DNA of 64,000 nucleotides from Gadus chalcogrammus (lineage: Eukaryota > Chordata > Actinopteri > Gadiformes > Gadidae): positions 14,535,004 through 14,599,003 of the forward strand of contig NC_079425.1 of assembly GCF_026213295.1 (NCBI RefSeq). Reading direction: 5' to 3'. The position numbers were made by a program, and so were the translations under genes. Every line of letters begins with the position of its first letter. Position 1 is the first letter of the stretch. Of this stretch, positions 45,209 through 57,327 are shown piece after piece. Under the pieces are notes generated by a model. That model did no database searches. It had not been told where the DNA came from and was given only the letters and a program-made list of their open reading frames with translations.

Positions 45209-46069
45209 GTAAGACAAGTTACTCCCCCACCCCCGCCCCCAACACAGGCTGCCAGCAGTGGAGGATCAGGGAAAGGAGGGATGTGTGGAGAATTTTTTTG
45301 CTCCACGGACAAAGAAATAAATAATACAGTGGATATCACTTACATTAGTCCAAAATATGCCACAATTATCTCAATAAAATATGAATCCATCTATAATGCA
45401 TGACAGAAACTATATATTCATCGGAAGATGTAATCCAAGAGTAATAATATAAACACATAAATGCACGTAAGTAAGCACTAATTGCGATTGTGCAGACAAA
45501 TATAAAGCGGTGAACATAGTAAACCTATACGACTGCAGTGCAATGACAGATGTTGTCCAGCTAAGAGCATATTGATTCAGAGAGGACGGTTCCCCTCACA
45601 GCAGTCTGCAGGCTGACAGACTAACACCACCCCGGACACCCATCATACACACCTCCTTCCCCACATGTCAAGAGACGCCAGGGCTCTTTCACTCTGACAC
45701 TAATATAGAAGAAGACACGTGTGTGTTGGTATGAGGGAGATAGTCTACGGCAGGGTTGCAAGAATCATGAGCAGAGGCACCTGGGTTGCACTCCAGAAAA
45801 AACATTCGCTAGTTTAAAATATTGACTAATACAGCAGCACTTCCTTTGTTGATATGTGTGCAAAAAAAGTATTCACCCATCAGACCATGCATGGAATTTG
45901 CAGTCAACAAATCAAACGTCACAGTCACTTAAAACTGACAACCACTTAATTTTAAAGGATCACTTTTAATTTGGCAATTCAAGTTCTGTCTATATTCAGG
46001 CTTATTAATATTGTTCTAAGTGCGCACCAGAGGGTGAGGGTGGAATACTTCCGAGCCCTGGCTATAAAG

Positions 46070-46140
46070 TTAAAGAAAGGCTGGTCTATTATCAGTGTGT
46101 TTGACTCCTAGACAGAGGTTCTGGGTTTGTTAAACAAGAA
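46070..46140 (+). mobile_element. tRNA-derived SINE fragment
   Basis: AGTGTGTTTGACTCCTAGAC followed by AGAGGTTCTGGGTTTG parallels the A-box/B-box head of the SINE at 1136-1322. The body and tail are missing. Confidence 0.55.
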
Positions 46141-47069
46141 AAGTCTGCAACACCAACTGTTGATTTTGTTTTTAAAAAAACCCAGACAAAATGTGAAGGC
46201 AAAACCCGGACTTACATAAATTCAAACATTCAACTCTTCCTGGATCTTCCAAGAATTCAGAAAAAAAGGCCCTGTGTTTCTTTTGTGTGAGAACTCTCTG
46301 AAATATCAGCTCCGAAATCAACAGGAAACAACGTGACTTGTGCATTCCTTATCAGCTCCATGATTTGCTTAGGTGGAAGAAAGAAGGTCAAATTACCCCT
46401 CCTAGGCGCTTTAGCATCTCAGACGGATAAAACGCACAGAGTAAGATGCAGGGTGATTATCAGGCTGGGTTGGGGGCAGGAGTGTGACAAATATATGTTG
46501 TGAATAATCCCTACGGGATTCTCCCTTAGTCGGCAGCATGCTGACCGGGGAATTGGATTGTTAAAGATCGACTAGGGGTTGGGTTACTGACAACAGCCAT
46601 TCAACGTTAAAGAAACCAGTGGGGTTGGGGAGGGGGATGGTGGAGAAGGGTGTCAGGGCCTACTTGTGGAGGCGGAGGCTCTAGAGTGTGGTCTCCCCCC
46701 CCCCCCCCCTCCCTGTCAAACTCCCTCGCAGCCAGTGGACAGACCACTTGTCTGTTGTCTGATGATTGACAGGCGGAAATTTGTCAGCTGCTTATTGCAT
46801 CTCTAAACATATGAATAATGCATCAGCAGGGCGGATGGGGAGTAGTTTGTGTGTTGGGGGGCTGGTGTCCTACTGTGATGTCTTTGTGTGGAGCCACGGG
46901 CCCTCAGCCAATCAGGTTAACTCTTCATGCAGACATACAGGAACTGTGGTTGGTCACTGTGCTGCTCTCATTAAGATGTCATGGTGATCCTGTAGTCTCT
47001 GTCATTCTCTTTGTTGGTCATTAGCTCTGTTTCTTTGTCCCTCTCTCCATCTCAGTCCTTTTCTCTCTC

Positions 47070-48044
<975 letters not shown>

Positions 48045-48048
48045 TTAA

Positions 48049-49363
48049 AGGCCGACAATGCAGGATCGGCCATTTCTTCGCTGCTTTCTCGGTTTGTGCT
48101 CACACTTTTCTCTACACAGCTCCCCCTACAGCTTCGTAGTAGATATTTTCGAAAACTGTCGTAACAACTCGTTGACGACCCTTCCCCATCCACTTATACA
48201 CTAGCCATATGCGTTTGTTTTCAAAGAAGCTGGCGAATGCGTGGAGCCATGTCCGAGGTAGGTGTACGAGTAGAGATGGTTATACAATTTGAAATGGTGT
48301 ATTTGTGTTACAATAAACATAAACCTATCCTTTTTTATAGTTGACGGGGAGATGTTATATCCGAGATTAGAATTGTTTTATGTTTGGTTGTCGAACAGAA
48401 CGATCAGTGTATGAGTGTTCGCCGACATATTACATAACGATAGCATGAACAATTTGCACAGCAATCGTACATTTATGTAGTATCTGCTCAAGTAAGTCAA
48501 TTGTGTACAGAATTGCAGGGAGATGGATTCAGACATCGATAGGGTATGCTTGTCGCGCGTCCCAGTGGTCATAGCCAGATGCTGTGTCTGGAAGATTAGG
48601 GACACATTTATGTTTGCGTGTAAATGTTTGCAAATAAACATTGTAAATAAATATTATTGTATATGTTTAAAATGTTTCCCTTTTTTTATATAACAGATGT
48701 TTGCACCACCTTTCTTTCATTTTGTCAATAATACACACTTTTTGTTTCGAAAAATATTTATTTTGGATATTGAAAAAGATGTAGTTCTTCTTGGTTTGTG
48801 TTTTGCCTTACGGCTATGTAGCTTCTTCTTGAGGGTTCTCTGAATTGCCCCTTGACACTTGTACCCGCCCAAGTTCGGATGTGGGTGCGGCTATAACGGG
48901 GCAAGCACAATACAAAGAGGACAAAGTTCACACAAGGGTACTTACAATTTCAAGAGAAACACGGCCAAGCCTGCATCCGATTTACAGTCTTCTTTTCTTT
49001 CAGGTCACGCTATTCCTGAGAAGCTCGCCCAACATTTACTCGTGTCTGCCCTCTCTGTCGGTCAGTCTCCCTTTTCTCTTCTTCTGTTCCTCCGACACTG
49101 GGTTTCTCTGGCTCTTTTTAGTCAGCTGATCCATGATGAATGTATTCAATCCCTTCGCTACTTGTGTTTATATCGAGCCGGTTCCATGTTTGTGGGTTTG
49201 TAGTGTCGTAAAGAAACTTCCATATTCACTTTCTCCGCCAAAATGCGCTAGGGGGAGTCGAAACAGCGACCAATCGACCCATAAAATGTTATAGAACAAT
49301 CACAATGACTCTTAACCTGCTATATTAAGGTAAATCAAACTAAAAAGGTTGTATAGTTCCCCT
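48049..49363. mobile_element. TTAA-flanked non-autonomous element (Kolobok-like)
   Basis: The left end AGGCCGACAATGCAGGATCG and the right end, inverted, AGGGGAACTATACAACC are weakly similar. They are flanked by TTAA (48045-48048 and 49364-49367). Subterminal TTTAGTTTGATTTACC and the CAGCTCCCCCTACAGCTTCG/CCAAAATGCGCTAGGGGGAG segments are typical of a fish TTAA family. Two overlapping open frames (48845-49203) do not resemble transposase. Confidence 0.65.
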
Positions 49364-49367
49364 TTAA

Positions 49368-50010
49368 GATGCCAATTTCAACTTTCATACCTTTTAAATA
49401 AACATGAAGTTAATAAGTGTCTTTAAAGAGACTAATAGTATTAGGGACCCTTATGTCAAATTTATTATAATATAATCATTATAATATGTGATATTTTTTC
49501 TTCTTTGAGTAAAACTGGCATTTTATTAACTTAATAATAAGCAGCAGTTTAATATAGATTTATATTTCAGTTAGTTTATATACAAATATGTTTGTTCTGA
49601 GGCTGCTGGCCAGCTGCGTGGAGTGTTTATGTTAGGTTCAGAGGAGGAGCAAATAGAAAACACTAGAACCCTGTCTTTAGAGGCAGACTTCTGGCTTCAA
49701 CACACATGTAAATGCACACACACACTTGTTGAGCCACTCACAAATACACACACATACGCATGCACTCACATAGGCGCAAACATTCACACACAAGCTCTCT
49801 CTCTCTCACACACACATGCATGCACTCATACACACCAATCACTTATACACGCAGACTCATTACACACGCGAACACACTCCAATGCACCCTTGAGCTGACT
49901 CCTCCATTACAGCAGAGAAATAGGGAGAGGACCATCTAGCATCTCCTCAATGAATGGAAACAACATGCCCCTCTTGTTGTGACTGCTCTTTGAGATCAGA
50001 TCGTATCGTC
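49368..50010. other. No gene; CA-rich stretch
   Basis: Imperfect CACACA sequence with CATGCACTCA motifs from about 49695 to 49880. The rest is AT-rich and unrecognised. Confidence 0.6.
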
Positions 50011-50014
50011 TACA

Positions 50015-50275
50015 GATCAGATCGGTCGTCAGATCTTCTCGTTTTTTATATATTGGTTTGATTATATCTGTCAAATTATATCGGTCAGATCCTATCAGTT
50101 CAATTGTAATCACTGTCCGATCGTGTTGGCCGGTCAGACCATATTGGTCAGATCATTCCTGGCAGTTAGATGTTATTGGTTAGATCACATCAATCAGTTA
50201 TATAGTATCAGTCGGTCAGATCGTATTGGTCTCATCATATCAATTCTTCAGATCGTTACTGTGTTGCTTCACCAG
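50015..50275. repeat. Degenerate minisatellite, TCAGATCGTATTGGT-type
   Basis: A 15-20-base motif around GGTCAGATC.TATTGG is repeated about a dozen times with heavy divergence. It accounts for the overlapping open frames on both strands. Confidence 0.7.
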
Positions 50276-50339
50276 GACCTTGAAACCACAAACACGGGTT
50301 GGGAAAATTATTTCATGAGTTAATGAATTAGAAGATGGA

Positions 50340-50876
50340 AACCCGACCCGAGCCTGACGGGACCCGAAAGTACCCGACATGGGGTTGGGTTCTGACAAAT
50401 ATTTAGGAATGATTTTCGGGTTCAGGTTGTGCTCTGTCCCATCTGCCTGATAACCGTTCGAGTTGCGCGATAACTTTTCTAGTTGGCGTTGCTTTTGTGT
50501 TAACGTTCTTGTAGCAGTCGTGTTCATTTGAATTTCATAGGCAAACTGTCCTACAGAACCTCAGAACCTCTTGACATTTTGTGGAATTTATCGTTATCGC
50601 TGCCTTTTTTGTGGGCCTATAAATTAAATTAAACTGGTTATGAATCTGCGCAAGAAGCGCACATTAACAGCGAGCACAAGAGTGCTCGCTCTTGTTCTGC
50701 TCATTTGTTTACCTTTCCAAATACCTTGCAGTTGTTTAATAAAGGCCTGTTTTCATACACAAACGTAAACGTGTCATTATTATGAGAAAAAATAGACTAA
50801 CTGTGTCGGGCTCGGGTCAGGCTCAGACATACTGCATATATCTTGATGCCTGTCAGGCTCGGGTCGGGCTCGGTTA
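50340..50876. mobile_element. Non-autonomous element with 'ACCCGACCCGAGCCTGAC' ends
   Basis: The left ACCCGACCCGAGCCTGACGG is matched, inverted, by GCCCGACCCGAGCCTGACAG at about 50852-50871. The motif CGGGCTCGGGTCAGGCTC also recurs at about 50808-50826. A fish repeat with GGGTCGGG-rich termini is likely. I see no clear target duplication. Confidence 0.6.
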
Positions 50877-50917
50877 CTTCACTGTTGGACGCTTTTTTTT
50901 GGGTTCGAAAATAGTCT

Positions 50918-52490
50918 GAGGGCCCTATTTTAACGGTCTGAAACGCAAGTGGGAAGCGCAAAGCGCAAGTAGCTTTGTGGGCGGTTCTACGGCGCTATCG
51001 CTATTTTACAGGCGGATAAATGACGCTTGCGCCGCGGCGCAAGTGTCAAAAGGGTTGGTCTGAAGCAGCCTAATTACCCGTAGGTGTGGTTTGGGCGTAA
51101 CGTGCAACAAACCAATGAGAGTGCCAGCTCCCATCCCCTTTAAGAGCCATGAGCGCATTTGAATCGGACGAGTTGATATTTTGACAGCGCGTCTGCAGTC
51201 TCCGAGAATTTCATACTGCAAATGGCTTAGTTTATTGCCAAATAGCCTAATATGGCATAATTCACACATGGAATATACTGAGTCCTCAAATACATTTCGG
51301 CAAAGAAAACGTATGATAGGCTATAACATATGATATGCGGTAACTGTGGTTCTATTTAATGATATACGCAATACATTATAAACATTGTTTCTTATCAGTA
51401 TTGTATGCTATCCTAATATGCATGTGTCCCCGCGGTAATATAGGCCTACATTGCCATTGATTGTATTATGCGTTACGTTTTTAGTTTGCCCAAGTGAAGG
51501 AGTTCAAGTACCTCGGGGTCTTGTTCGCGAGTGAGGGAACTATGGAGCGTGAGATTGGCCGGAGAATCGGAGCAGCGGGGGCGGTATTGCGTTCGCTTTA
51601 CCGTTGTTACGAAAAGAGAGCTGAGCCGCAAGGCAAAGCTCTCGATCTAGCGGTCGATCTTCGTTCCTATCCTCACCTATGGTCATGAGGGTTGGGTGAT
51701 GACCGAAAGGACGAGATAGGGATAGGGTGAGAAGCTCAGCCATCCGTGAGGAACTCGGATTAGAGCCGCTGCTCCTTTACTTAGAAAGGAGTCAGCTGAG
51801 GTGGTTCGGGCATCTGGTAAGGATAAGAAATACCATGCAAATTAAATTTAAATGAAGTGAAATTTCGAGGTTGGAAACTGGGCGCCTTACAGAGCACACA
51901 CGCGCGCCCGCATTCATTCATTATTTTTAACACTCACTCGCGGTAAAACAATGTTTTTCACGATCAAATAGGCCTACTCATCAATCCTAAAAGTTATGGG
52001 CATGTAGGCCTACACGATGTCTGTGTCAAGAAAATATGTGTTTGCTGTACGGTGTTTGCAGATGCATTGATTTAAAAGTACAACTTATTACCGCTGCATC
52101 AGCTGTTCTTTCCCAAATAATTTACCAAGAATGTGCGGCTAGGTAGATGAGAGAAGCAAAGTGTATGCGCGAGGTGCACAAGCAATCCGTATGCATCGCA
52201 TGCGCATGTATGCATCCGCCCTTAAAATAGCGTCTGAACAACGCGCCACTGACTTTAAACCAGGTATTTCCTGGTCAGTAGCGCAATGGTATTCAGAGAC
52301 GGCAAAATACCGTTTGCGCCAGAACACACCTCCTCCTTCCGCCGAACCGCCCCTTGCGGCGCATGATCAATCCCTAATTTACCGGCGAGTGGCGCTGGTG
52401 GGAAAAGAACGCTTTGCGCCAGTTGTAAACTAGCAACGACACATGCGCCAGTGACTAAGTCACTTGCGCCGGATGCAAGATAGGGCCCTG
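50918..52490. mobile_element. Non-autonomous hAT element hosting a LINE fragment
   Basis: The termini AGGGCCCTATTTTAACGGTC and, inverted, AGGGCCCTATCTTGCATCCG, with CGCAAGTG-rich subterminal regions, match a very widespread fish hAT-type repeat. The right end reads CAGGG when inverted. Flanks ATAGTCTG and ATAGTGTC agree at 6 of 8 positions, consistent with an aged 8-bp duplication. Subterminal GCGCAA/TTGCGC motifs are dense. The middle contains a foreign LINE piece (51488-51830). Confidence 0.75.
51488..51830 (+). pseudogene. LINE reverse transcriptase C-terminal fragment nested in a hAT element
   Basis: The frame at 51494-51688 reads VKEFKYLGVLFASEGTMERE and then IGRRIGAAGAVLRSLYR. This is the region after the RT thumb that occurs in a common fish non-LTR element as 'FKYLGVLFTSEGxMEREIDRRIGAA'. 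After a frameshift, the plus strand encodes pieces resembling GVMTERTR, REELGLEPLLLY, ERSQLRWFGHLV. Only the last quarter of the ORF is present. Confidence 0.75.
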
Positions 52491-53000
52491 ATAGTGTCTA
52501 CTAATGTACACATATGGCAAATCACTTGAACTTGTTTGATACACAGTCTATGTTAAGTGAGTTTAACCTGTATGAAATATAGTCTATGTTACGTCAGTTG
52601 AACCTTTATTATGTATATTCTATGTTACGTCAGTTTAAGCTGTATTATGTAGTAGGGCGACCAGGCGTCCAGCTCTAGGGCGGACAGTCCGGATTTTCAA
52701 TGCCCTGTCCGGCTGCGTCCAGCCGGCCGGACGCAGGCTGGACGCGTATTTGTTCTCTTTGTTCGCCTAGTAGTGTTCTCCTCACTACTAGGCTTGAAGA
52801 GCAGAGTTTTTTAATCTTTGCTGAGCTGCAGCACAATATCCAATCATAGACTGTAAAAAATGCATCCAACGATGTAACATGTCTGGTCTTACAAATGATG
52901 GCTAAGAGCGGTGTCAGATGACCTGCTTATCATTGGTTAAAAAAGTTAACAAGGGTCCATGTGCTGCTACGTCATATGACATTGACAGAAAGTTAGCATC

Positions 53001-53240
53001 ATGCCAAAACGCAAGACCTCATTTAATTCTGAATGGACAAAAGAGCATGAATTTATAACGAAAAGTAGTCGAGACTCATTCCATGGCTTCTGCACACTTT
53101 GTCGATGCGATGTCGACGTAAGCAGTCAGGGTAAAGCTGTAATTGAACGGCATGCGGGTACCGATAAACATAAAAGTAATAAACGTGCGGCAGGTACCTC
53201 TTCAATGAGGAAGTTTCGTCGCCCCTCAATAACAAAATAA
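53001..53240 (+). pseudogene. hAT transposase, BED-type zinc-finger N-terminus
   Basis: The 79-residue open frame starts at an ATG and has FCTLCRCDV (C-x2-C) followed by ERHAGTDKHKS (H-x5-H), a BED-type finger used by hAT transposases to bind transposon ends. A stop follows 23 residues after the finger, probably through frameshift, because related sequence continues downstream in other frames. Confidence 0.8.
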
Positions 53241-54212
53241 CCGCTGCGGAGCTGTGCAAGGTGTACCATGCTGTAAAGCATCACCAGTCCTGCAGAAGTG
53301 TAGACTGCGGCGTGAAAGTGGACCGGGAGATTTTCAGTGACTCGCCCACAGCTAAAGGGATGACCTGTGGCCGAATAAAAGCCAAGGCATTGTGCGGAGA
53401 ACGTCCCTCGCTCCCTATTCGGTACAGTTACATACCGACTACATAAAAGAAAACAACCTACCCTTTTCTGTGGCAACCGACGCCTCAAATAAAGGAACAA
53501 CAAAAGTGTTTTCCCATTGTGGTAAGGTATTTTCACTTTGATGAAGGCATCCAACATGTCCTGTTGGATTTTTATAGTGACAGCAACGAAACATCAGGAT
53601 CCATAACAAACCAGTCCGCTGGCAAAACTTGAGATGTCTCGCTTAGGGGTGAAAAACATGTCTGCATATGCAGCAGACAACGCCAGTGTCAATTATGGAA
53701 AACATACGTGTGTATCAGAAGCTGAAACTGAGTCAACAAGATGTGCTCCCTGCAAACTGTTTGGCCCATACTCTGCATAATGCAACCAGATATACAGCAA
53801 GCAGCCTTGATGTTGATGTGGAAAATGCTGTGCTGAAGGTTTACAGCCATGTCAGCATATCAACAAGCAGAACAGCACAATTTAAGGAATTCTGTGAGTT
53901 TGTGGAGATGGAGGAATGCAACCTGCTGCGGCATGTTGTCACTAGATGGTTGTCCCTGCTGCCATCTATTGACAGAATCCTGAAATATTGGAAGGCCCTG
54001 ACCAGCTACTTCCAGAGTGAGGGTGAGGGGGAATGTGCCAGAATTGTGTCAAAGTTTTGGAGAGGAAAGAAATTAGGTTCTCAGCCATGTTCTTAAGGTG
54101 CTCTCCGACACGATCGAAGCACTTGAGGCAAAATCCTTCAGCATTACATCTGTGTAAAAGGTAATGACTGAACTAAAACAAAAGCTGGAAAGAAGGATGA
54201 AGGGCAAGAAGG
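53241..54212 (+). pseudogene. hAT transposase catalytic region, frameshifted
   Basis: Pieces in different frames give NNLPFSVATDASNKGT (about 53450-53500; the D of the hAT catalytic core), then SAYAADNASVNYGKH (about 53660-53700; the second conserved aspartate region). NCLAHTLHNATRYT and LLRHVVTRWLSLLPSIDRIL (frame 53668-54096) come next. ALEAKSFSIT and MTELKQKLERRM end just before the LINE. The order is that of fish hAT transposases, but at least three frameshifts or stops disrupt it, and the C-terminal dimerisation region is missing. Confidence 0.8.
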
Positions 54213-55042
54213 TGGGTGCCCTCAACACAAAATGCAAGACCAGGATTGGATTCTGGAATGTGCGAACCTTGTACCAAACAAGTAAACTCGCTCAAGTAAC
54301 AACAGAAATGAGAAATTATAACCTGCATATTCTCGGAATAAGTGAGAGTAGGTGGACAGGAACAGGCAGACATAAAACCAACACAGGAGAGACTGTCCTG
54401 TACTCCGGAAGGGATGACAACCAACATCATGAAGGGGTAGCCATCATCCTTAAAAAAGGAATGGAGAAATGTCTGATGGAATGGAAACCTGTAAACAGCA
54501 GGACTCATGAAAGTCAGATTGTGGGGGAAACACATTAACATCACAATCATCCAATGTTATGCACCAACAAATTACAGTGATGAATAACCAAGGACATATT
54601 CTATGATCAGCTTCAAGCAGAATTAGAAGAAACTCCACAACATGACATGAAGATAATAATGGGCGATTTAAATGCAAAAGTAGGCAGCAATAACAAAAAC
54701 TATGACAGGGCCGTGGGGAGGGAGGGCTGCGGCATCATGAATGAAAATGGAGAGCGGCTGTTAGAGCTATTTACCATTTACAACCTTGTCATCGGAGGGT
54801 ACCCTATTCCCACATTGCGACATCCACAAACTCACCTGGTGTTCCCCAATGGAAGAGACAAGAACCAGATAGATCATCTAATGATCAACGGCACCTGGAG
54901 ACGATCACTCTTGGACGTTAGAGTCAGGAGAGGAGCTGATGTCGGCAGCGACCATCACCTAGTCACAGCAGTGCTTAAGTTAAAATTAAGGAGAGCTGGG
55001 AAGAAGATAACAGGACAGCAACATTTGGACGTGGAGAAATGA
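54200..55042 (+). pseudogene. LINE endonuclease domain
   Basis: The domain nicks target DNA to prime reverse transcription. Frame 1 (within 54164-54538) has IGFWNVRTLYQTSKLAQV, LGISESRWTGTG, TGETVLYSGRDDNQHHEGVA and LMEWKPVNSR. After a frameshift near 54530 the INITIIQCYAPTN segment follows. Frame 54647-55042 has MKIIMGDLNAKVG (catalytic Asp/Asn), DKNQIDHLMI and DVGSDHHLVTAVLKLKLRR (the SDHxLV motif). All catalytic motifs are visible, but they are split by a frameshift and stop. Confidence 0.85.
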
Positions 55043-57312
55043 CATGACCCCAAAGTGAAGGCCGCTTTCATATTACAGCTGAAAAACAGATTGCAAGCTC
55101 TGGCAGTCACGAGTGACAACACGCAAAAAGGACCTGATGATGCCACATTAAATGGGAAGAGATCAAAAACGCTTACTCCAATGGCAGTGAAGTCTGCCTG
55201 GAAATAAAGCAAAGGAACAGAAAAGAGTGGATTACAGCAGACACCTGGAAAGTCATAGCAGATCGGAGAGCCCTTAAAAGAAATTAATGGAAGCCAAGTC
55301 AGAAAGGATTAAAGATAAATACAAATTACAATATAGGGAAACCGACAGAACAGTTTAAGAGGATGGCAAGAGAAAACAAGATAAATTATATAAACAGGTC
55401 TGGCAGACCAGGCAGAGAGAGCAGCAAACCAAGGGACCGAGAGCAAGGTAAGGTCTACAAATTCACCCGAATAGTCTGCGGTAGGTACCATAGATCTACG
55501 CCGAACTCTTACATCAGAGGCTGAAGTAGAGGCAAGGTGGGCTGAACACTTCAGCGAGGTCCTAAACAGACTCCCACCGAACAGTCCGAAGCAAGAGGAT
55601 GACAGGAACCTGAGGACTGTCCTTGTATTAACACTGCACCACCAGAAGAAAACTAAATAGTTTCAGCCATCAAATCACTTCACAAACGGAAAAGCCCCCG
55701 GGCAAGTACAACCTGAACGCAGAGACTGTTCAAAGTCCAACCCAGAACTTTCAGCAAAACTGCGCAAACCACTCCTTCCATCCCTATGGGAGGGGAAGAC
55801 GATACCCAACGACTGGTCAAAGTTGTAATCGTAAAGATCCCCCAAGAAAGGTTCCCCTAAAAACTGCGACAACTGGTGTGGAATTACCCTGTTGTCAATT
55901 CCAAGTAAAATACTAGCAAAAGTCATCATCAAAGAATTTCTGATGCAATAGACAAGCAGCTCAGAATAGAACAAGCAGGGTTTCGGAAGGAAGAGTCTGT
56001 GCCGACCAAATTTTCACTCTGCGAACATCATAGAGCAGTGTAACAGAATGGCAAAGACAGCCTATATATAAATTTTGTAGAACTTTCGTGAAAGCATTTG
56101 ACAGCATACACAGGGACGGTTTATGGCGCATTCTACTGTTTGTATGGATGCCACAGGAATCATCCTCATCATAAATTGTTTTACACCAACTTCACATAGG
56201 TAACAGCAACCACACTTTTGAAGTCAAGACTGGAGTGAGGGCAAGGATGCGTGATGTCCGCATTACTCTTCAATACCGTCATAGACTGGGTGATGTGAAG
56301 AACAACCAAAGATCAACCTAGAGGCATCAGATGGACACTATTTACAACACTTGAAGACCTAGACTTTGCAGACGACTTGGCACTGGTTTCCATACACACC
56401 TACATATACAAGAAAAACATCCTGTGTCAACAGATTTGCACAACAAATAGGACTGAACATAAGCCTGAAGAAAACAGAGGTGATGACCTTAAACACACAA
56501 AATCCCCCACCTATACAAATAAATGGACTAAATATACCCGCAACAGAAGAGTTCTCATATCTGGGAAGCATTGTAAGATATGATGGAGGAACAGGCAATG
56601 ACATCAAAAGCCGACTCAACAAGGCCAGAAACATATTCAGAATGATGAACAATGTGTGGAAGTTCACGAAGTACAGCATCAACACCAAACTCAAGCTATA
56701 CCAGAGCTGTGTTCTCTCCACCCTTACTCATCATCATCATCATTTTTTTCCCGCTCGGCGCATTTCATGGCCTTGGGGCACTTCTGCTGGAGAGTTGGAA
56801 GTCTCTGTTCCAGCATCAGCAGGATGTCTGGATTCGACATCACATCGCGACATCAGTCGGGGTTAGGTGCTTTGTCAAGACACCGCCGTTGCTATACAGC
56901 TCTGAATGCTGGATCATGACAGAGAAAGACCTTTCCAAGATCCCTGCATTCCACACAAGAAACCTCAGAATAATCATACGTATTTTTCTGGCCTAAACAC
57001 CATCTTAAAACCAGCAATTACTTGCTCGGACCAACCAAGAAAGTATAGAGACCATCATTACAAGAAGGCGGTGGAGATGGATTGGACACATCATGTGAAA
57101 AGAACAGGATGAAATTACAAAAAACGCCCTACACTGGACACCCGAAGGCAAGCGAAGAGAGGACGACCCAAAGAAACCTGGCGTTGAACAGTGAGAAAGA
57201 ACTGAAAGCCATGAAGCAGACCTGGAGTTCAATCCAAAAGCTTGCCCAAAACAGACAGGAGTGGAGATCCTTTGTTGCTGCCCTACATGCCAGTAGGCAT
57301 AAAGGGCAGTAA
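55043..57312 (+). pseudogene. LINE reverse transcriptase and C-terminal region
   Basis: Remnant segments on plus in shifting frames give RKEWITADTWK-like linker (about 55220), then NDWSKL/RKIPQER and WCGITLLSIPSKILAKV-like fingers/palm (about 55800-55920). LDFADDLALVS follows, with the catalytic FADD codons at 56365-56376. Then INISLKKTEVMTLN, NSSYLGSIVRYDGG-type text (frame 56366-56866) and SSECWIMTEKDLSKIPAFHT (about 56895). The C-terminus gives WRWIGHIM-like sequence, GKRRRGRPKETW-like sequence and MKQTWSSIQKLAQNRQEWRS (frame 57082-57312). Many stops and frameshifts and one insertion (56729-56885) show it is dead. Confidence 0.8.
56729..56885. mobile_element. ~155-bp insertion within the LINE reverse transcriptase
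   Basis: The LINE frame reads SCVLSTL up to about 56728 and resumes at YSSECWIMTEKDL after about 56890; in intact relatives these are only a few residues apart. The intervening sequence starts with a CATCATCAT run and TTTTTTTCCCGCTCGGCGCA and ends with GGGGTTAGGTGCTTTGTCAAG, a motif found in other fish repeats. It is probably a small nested SINE-like insert. Confidence 0.6.
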
Positions 57313-57327
57313 GTAAGTAAGTAAGCT

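Larger units (their letters stand above)
52657..54212 (+). mobile_element. Autonomous-type hAT transposon, right part lost
   Basis: The left end lies near TAGGGCGACCAGGCGTCCAG with GGCGGACAGTCCGGATTTTC. It is followed by a BED finger and a broken transposase in several frames. The element stops abruptly where the LINE at 54213 begins, and no matching right terminus is found after the LINE. Confidence 0.7.
54213..57327 (+). mobile_element. Non-LTR retrotransposon (LINE) with endonuclease and reverse transcriptase
   Basis: This is nearly full-length in coding content: an apurinic-type endonuclease (54213-55042), a broken reverse transcriptase (about 55043-57000) and a C-terminal region. It ends in the short tandem tail (AAGT)4 at 57308-57325, as in RTE-like elements. 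The endonuclease is of the kind often annotated in databases as craniofacial development protein 2-like. Its 5' junction abuts hAT transposase sequence and its 3' junction abuts Harbinger sequence, so the flanks do not come from one donor site. Confidence 0.85.

Noticed and set aside
54164..54538. Host gene similar to craniofacial development protein 2
   Set aside because: The sequence is a LINE endonuclease continuing into reverse transcriptase; the Cfdp2-like name in databases usually reflects transposon sequence.
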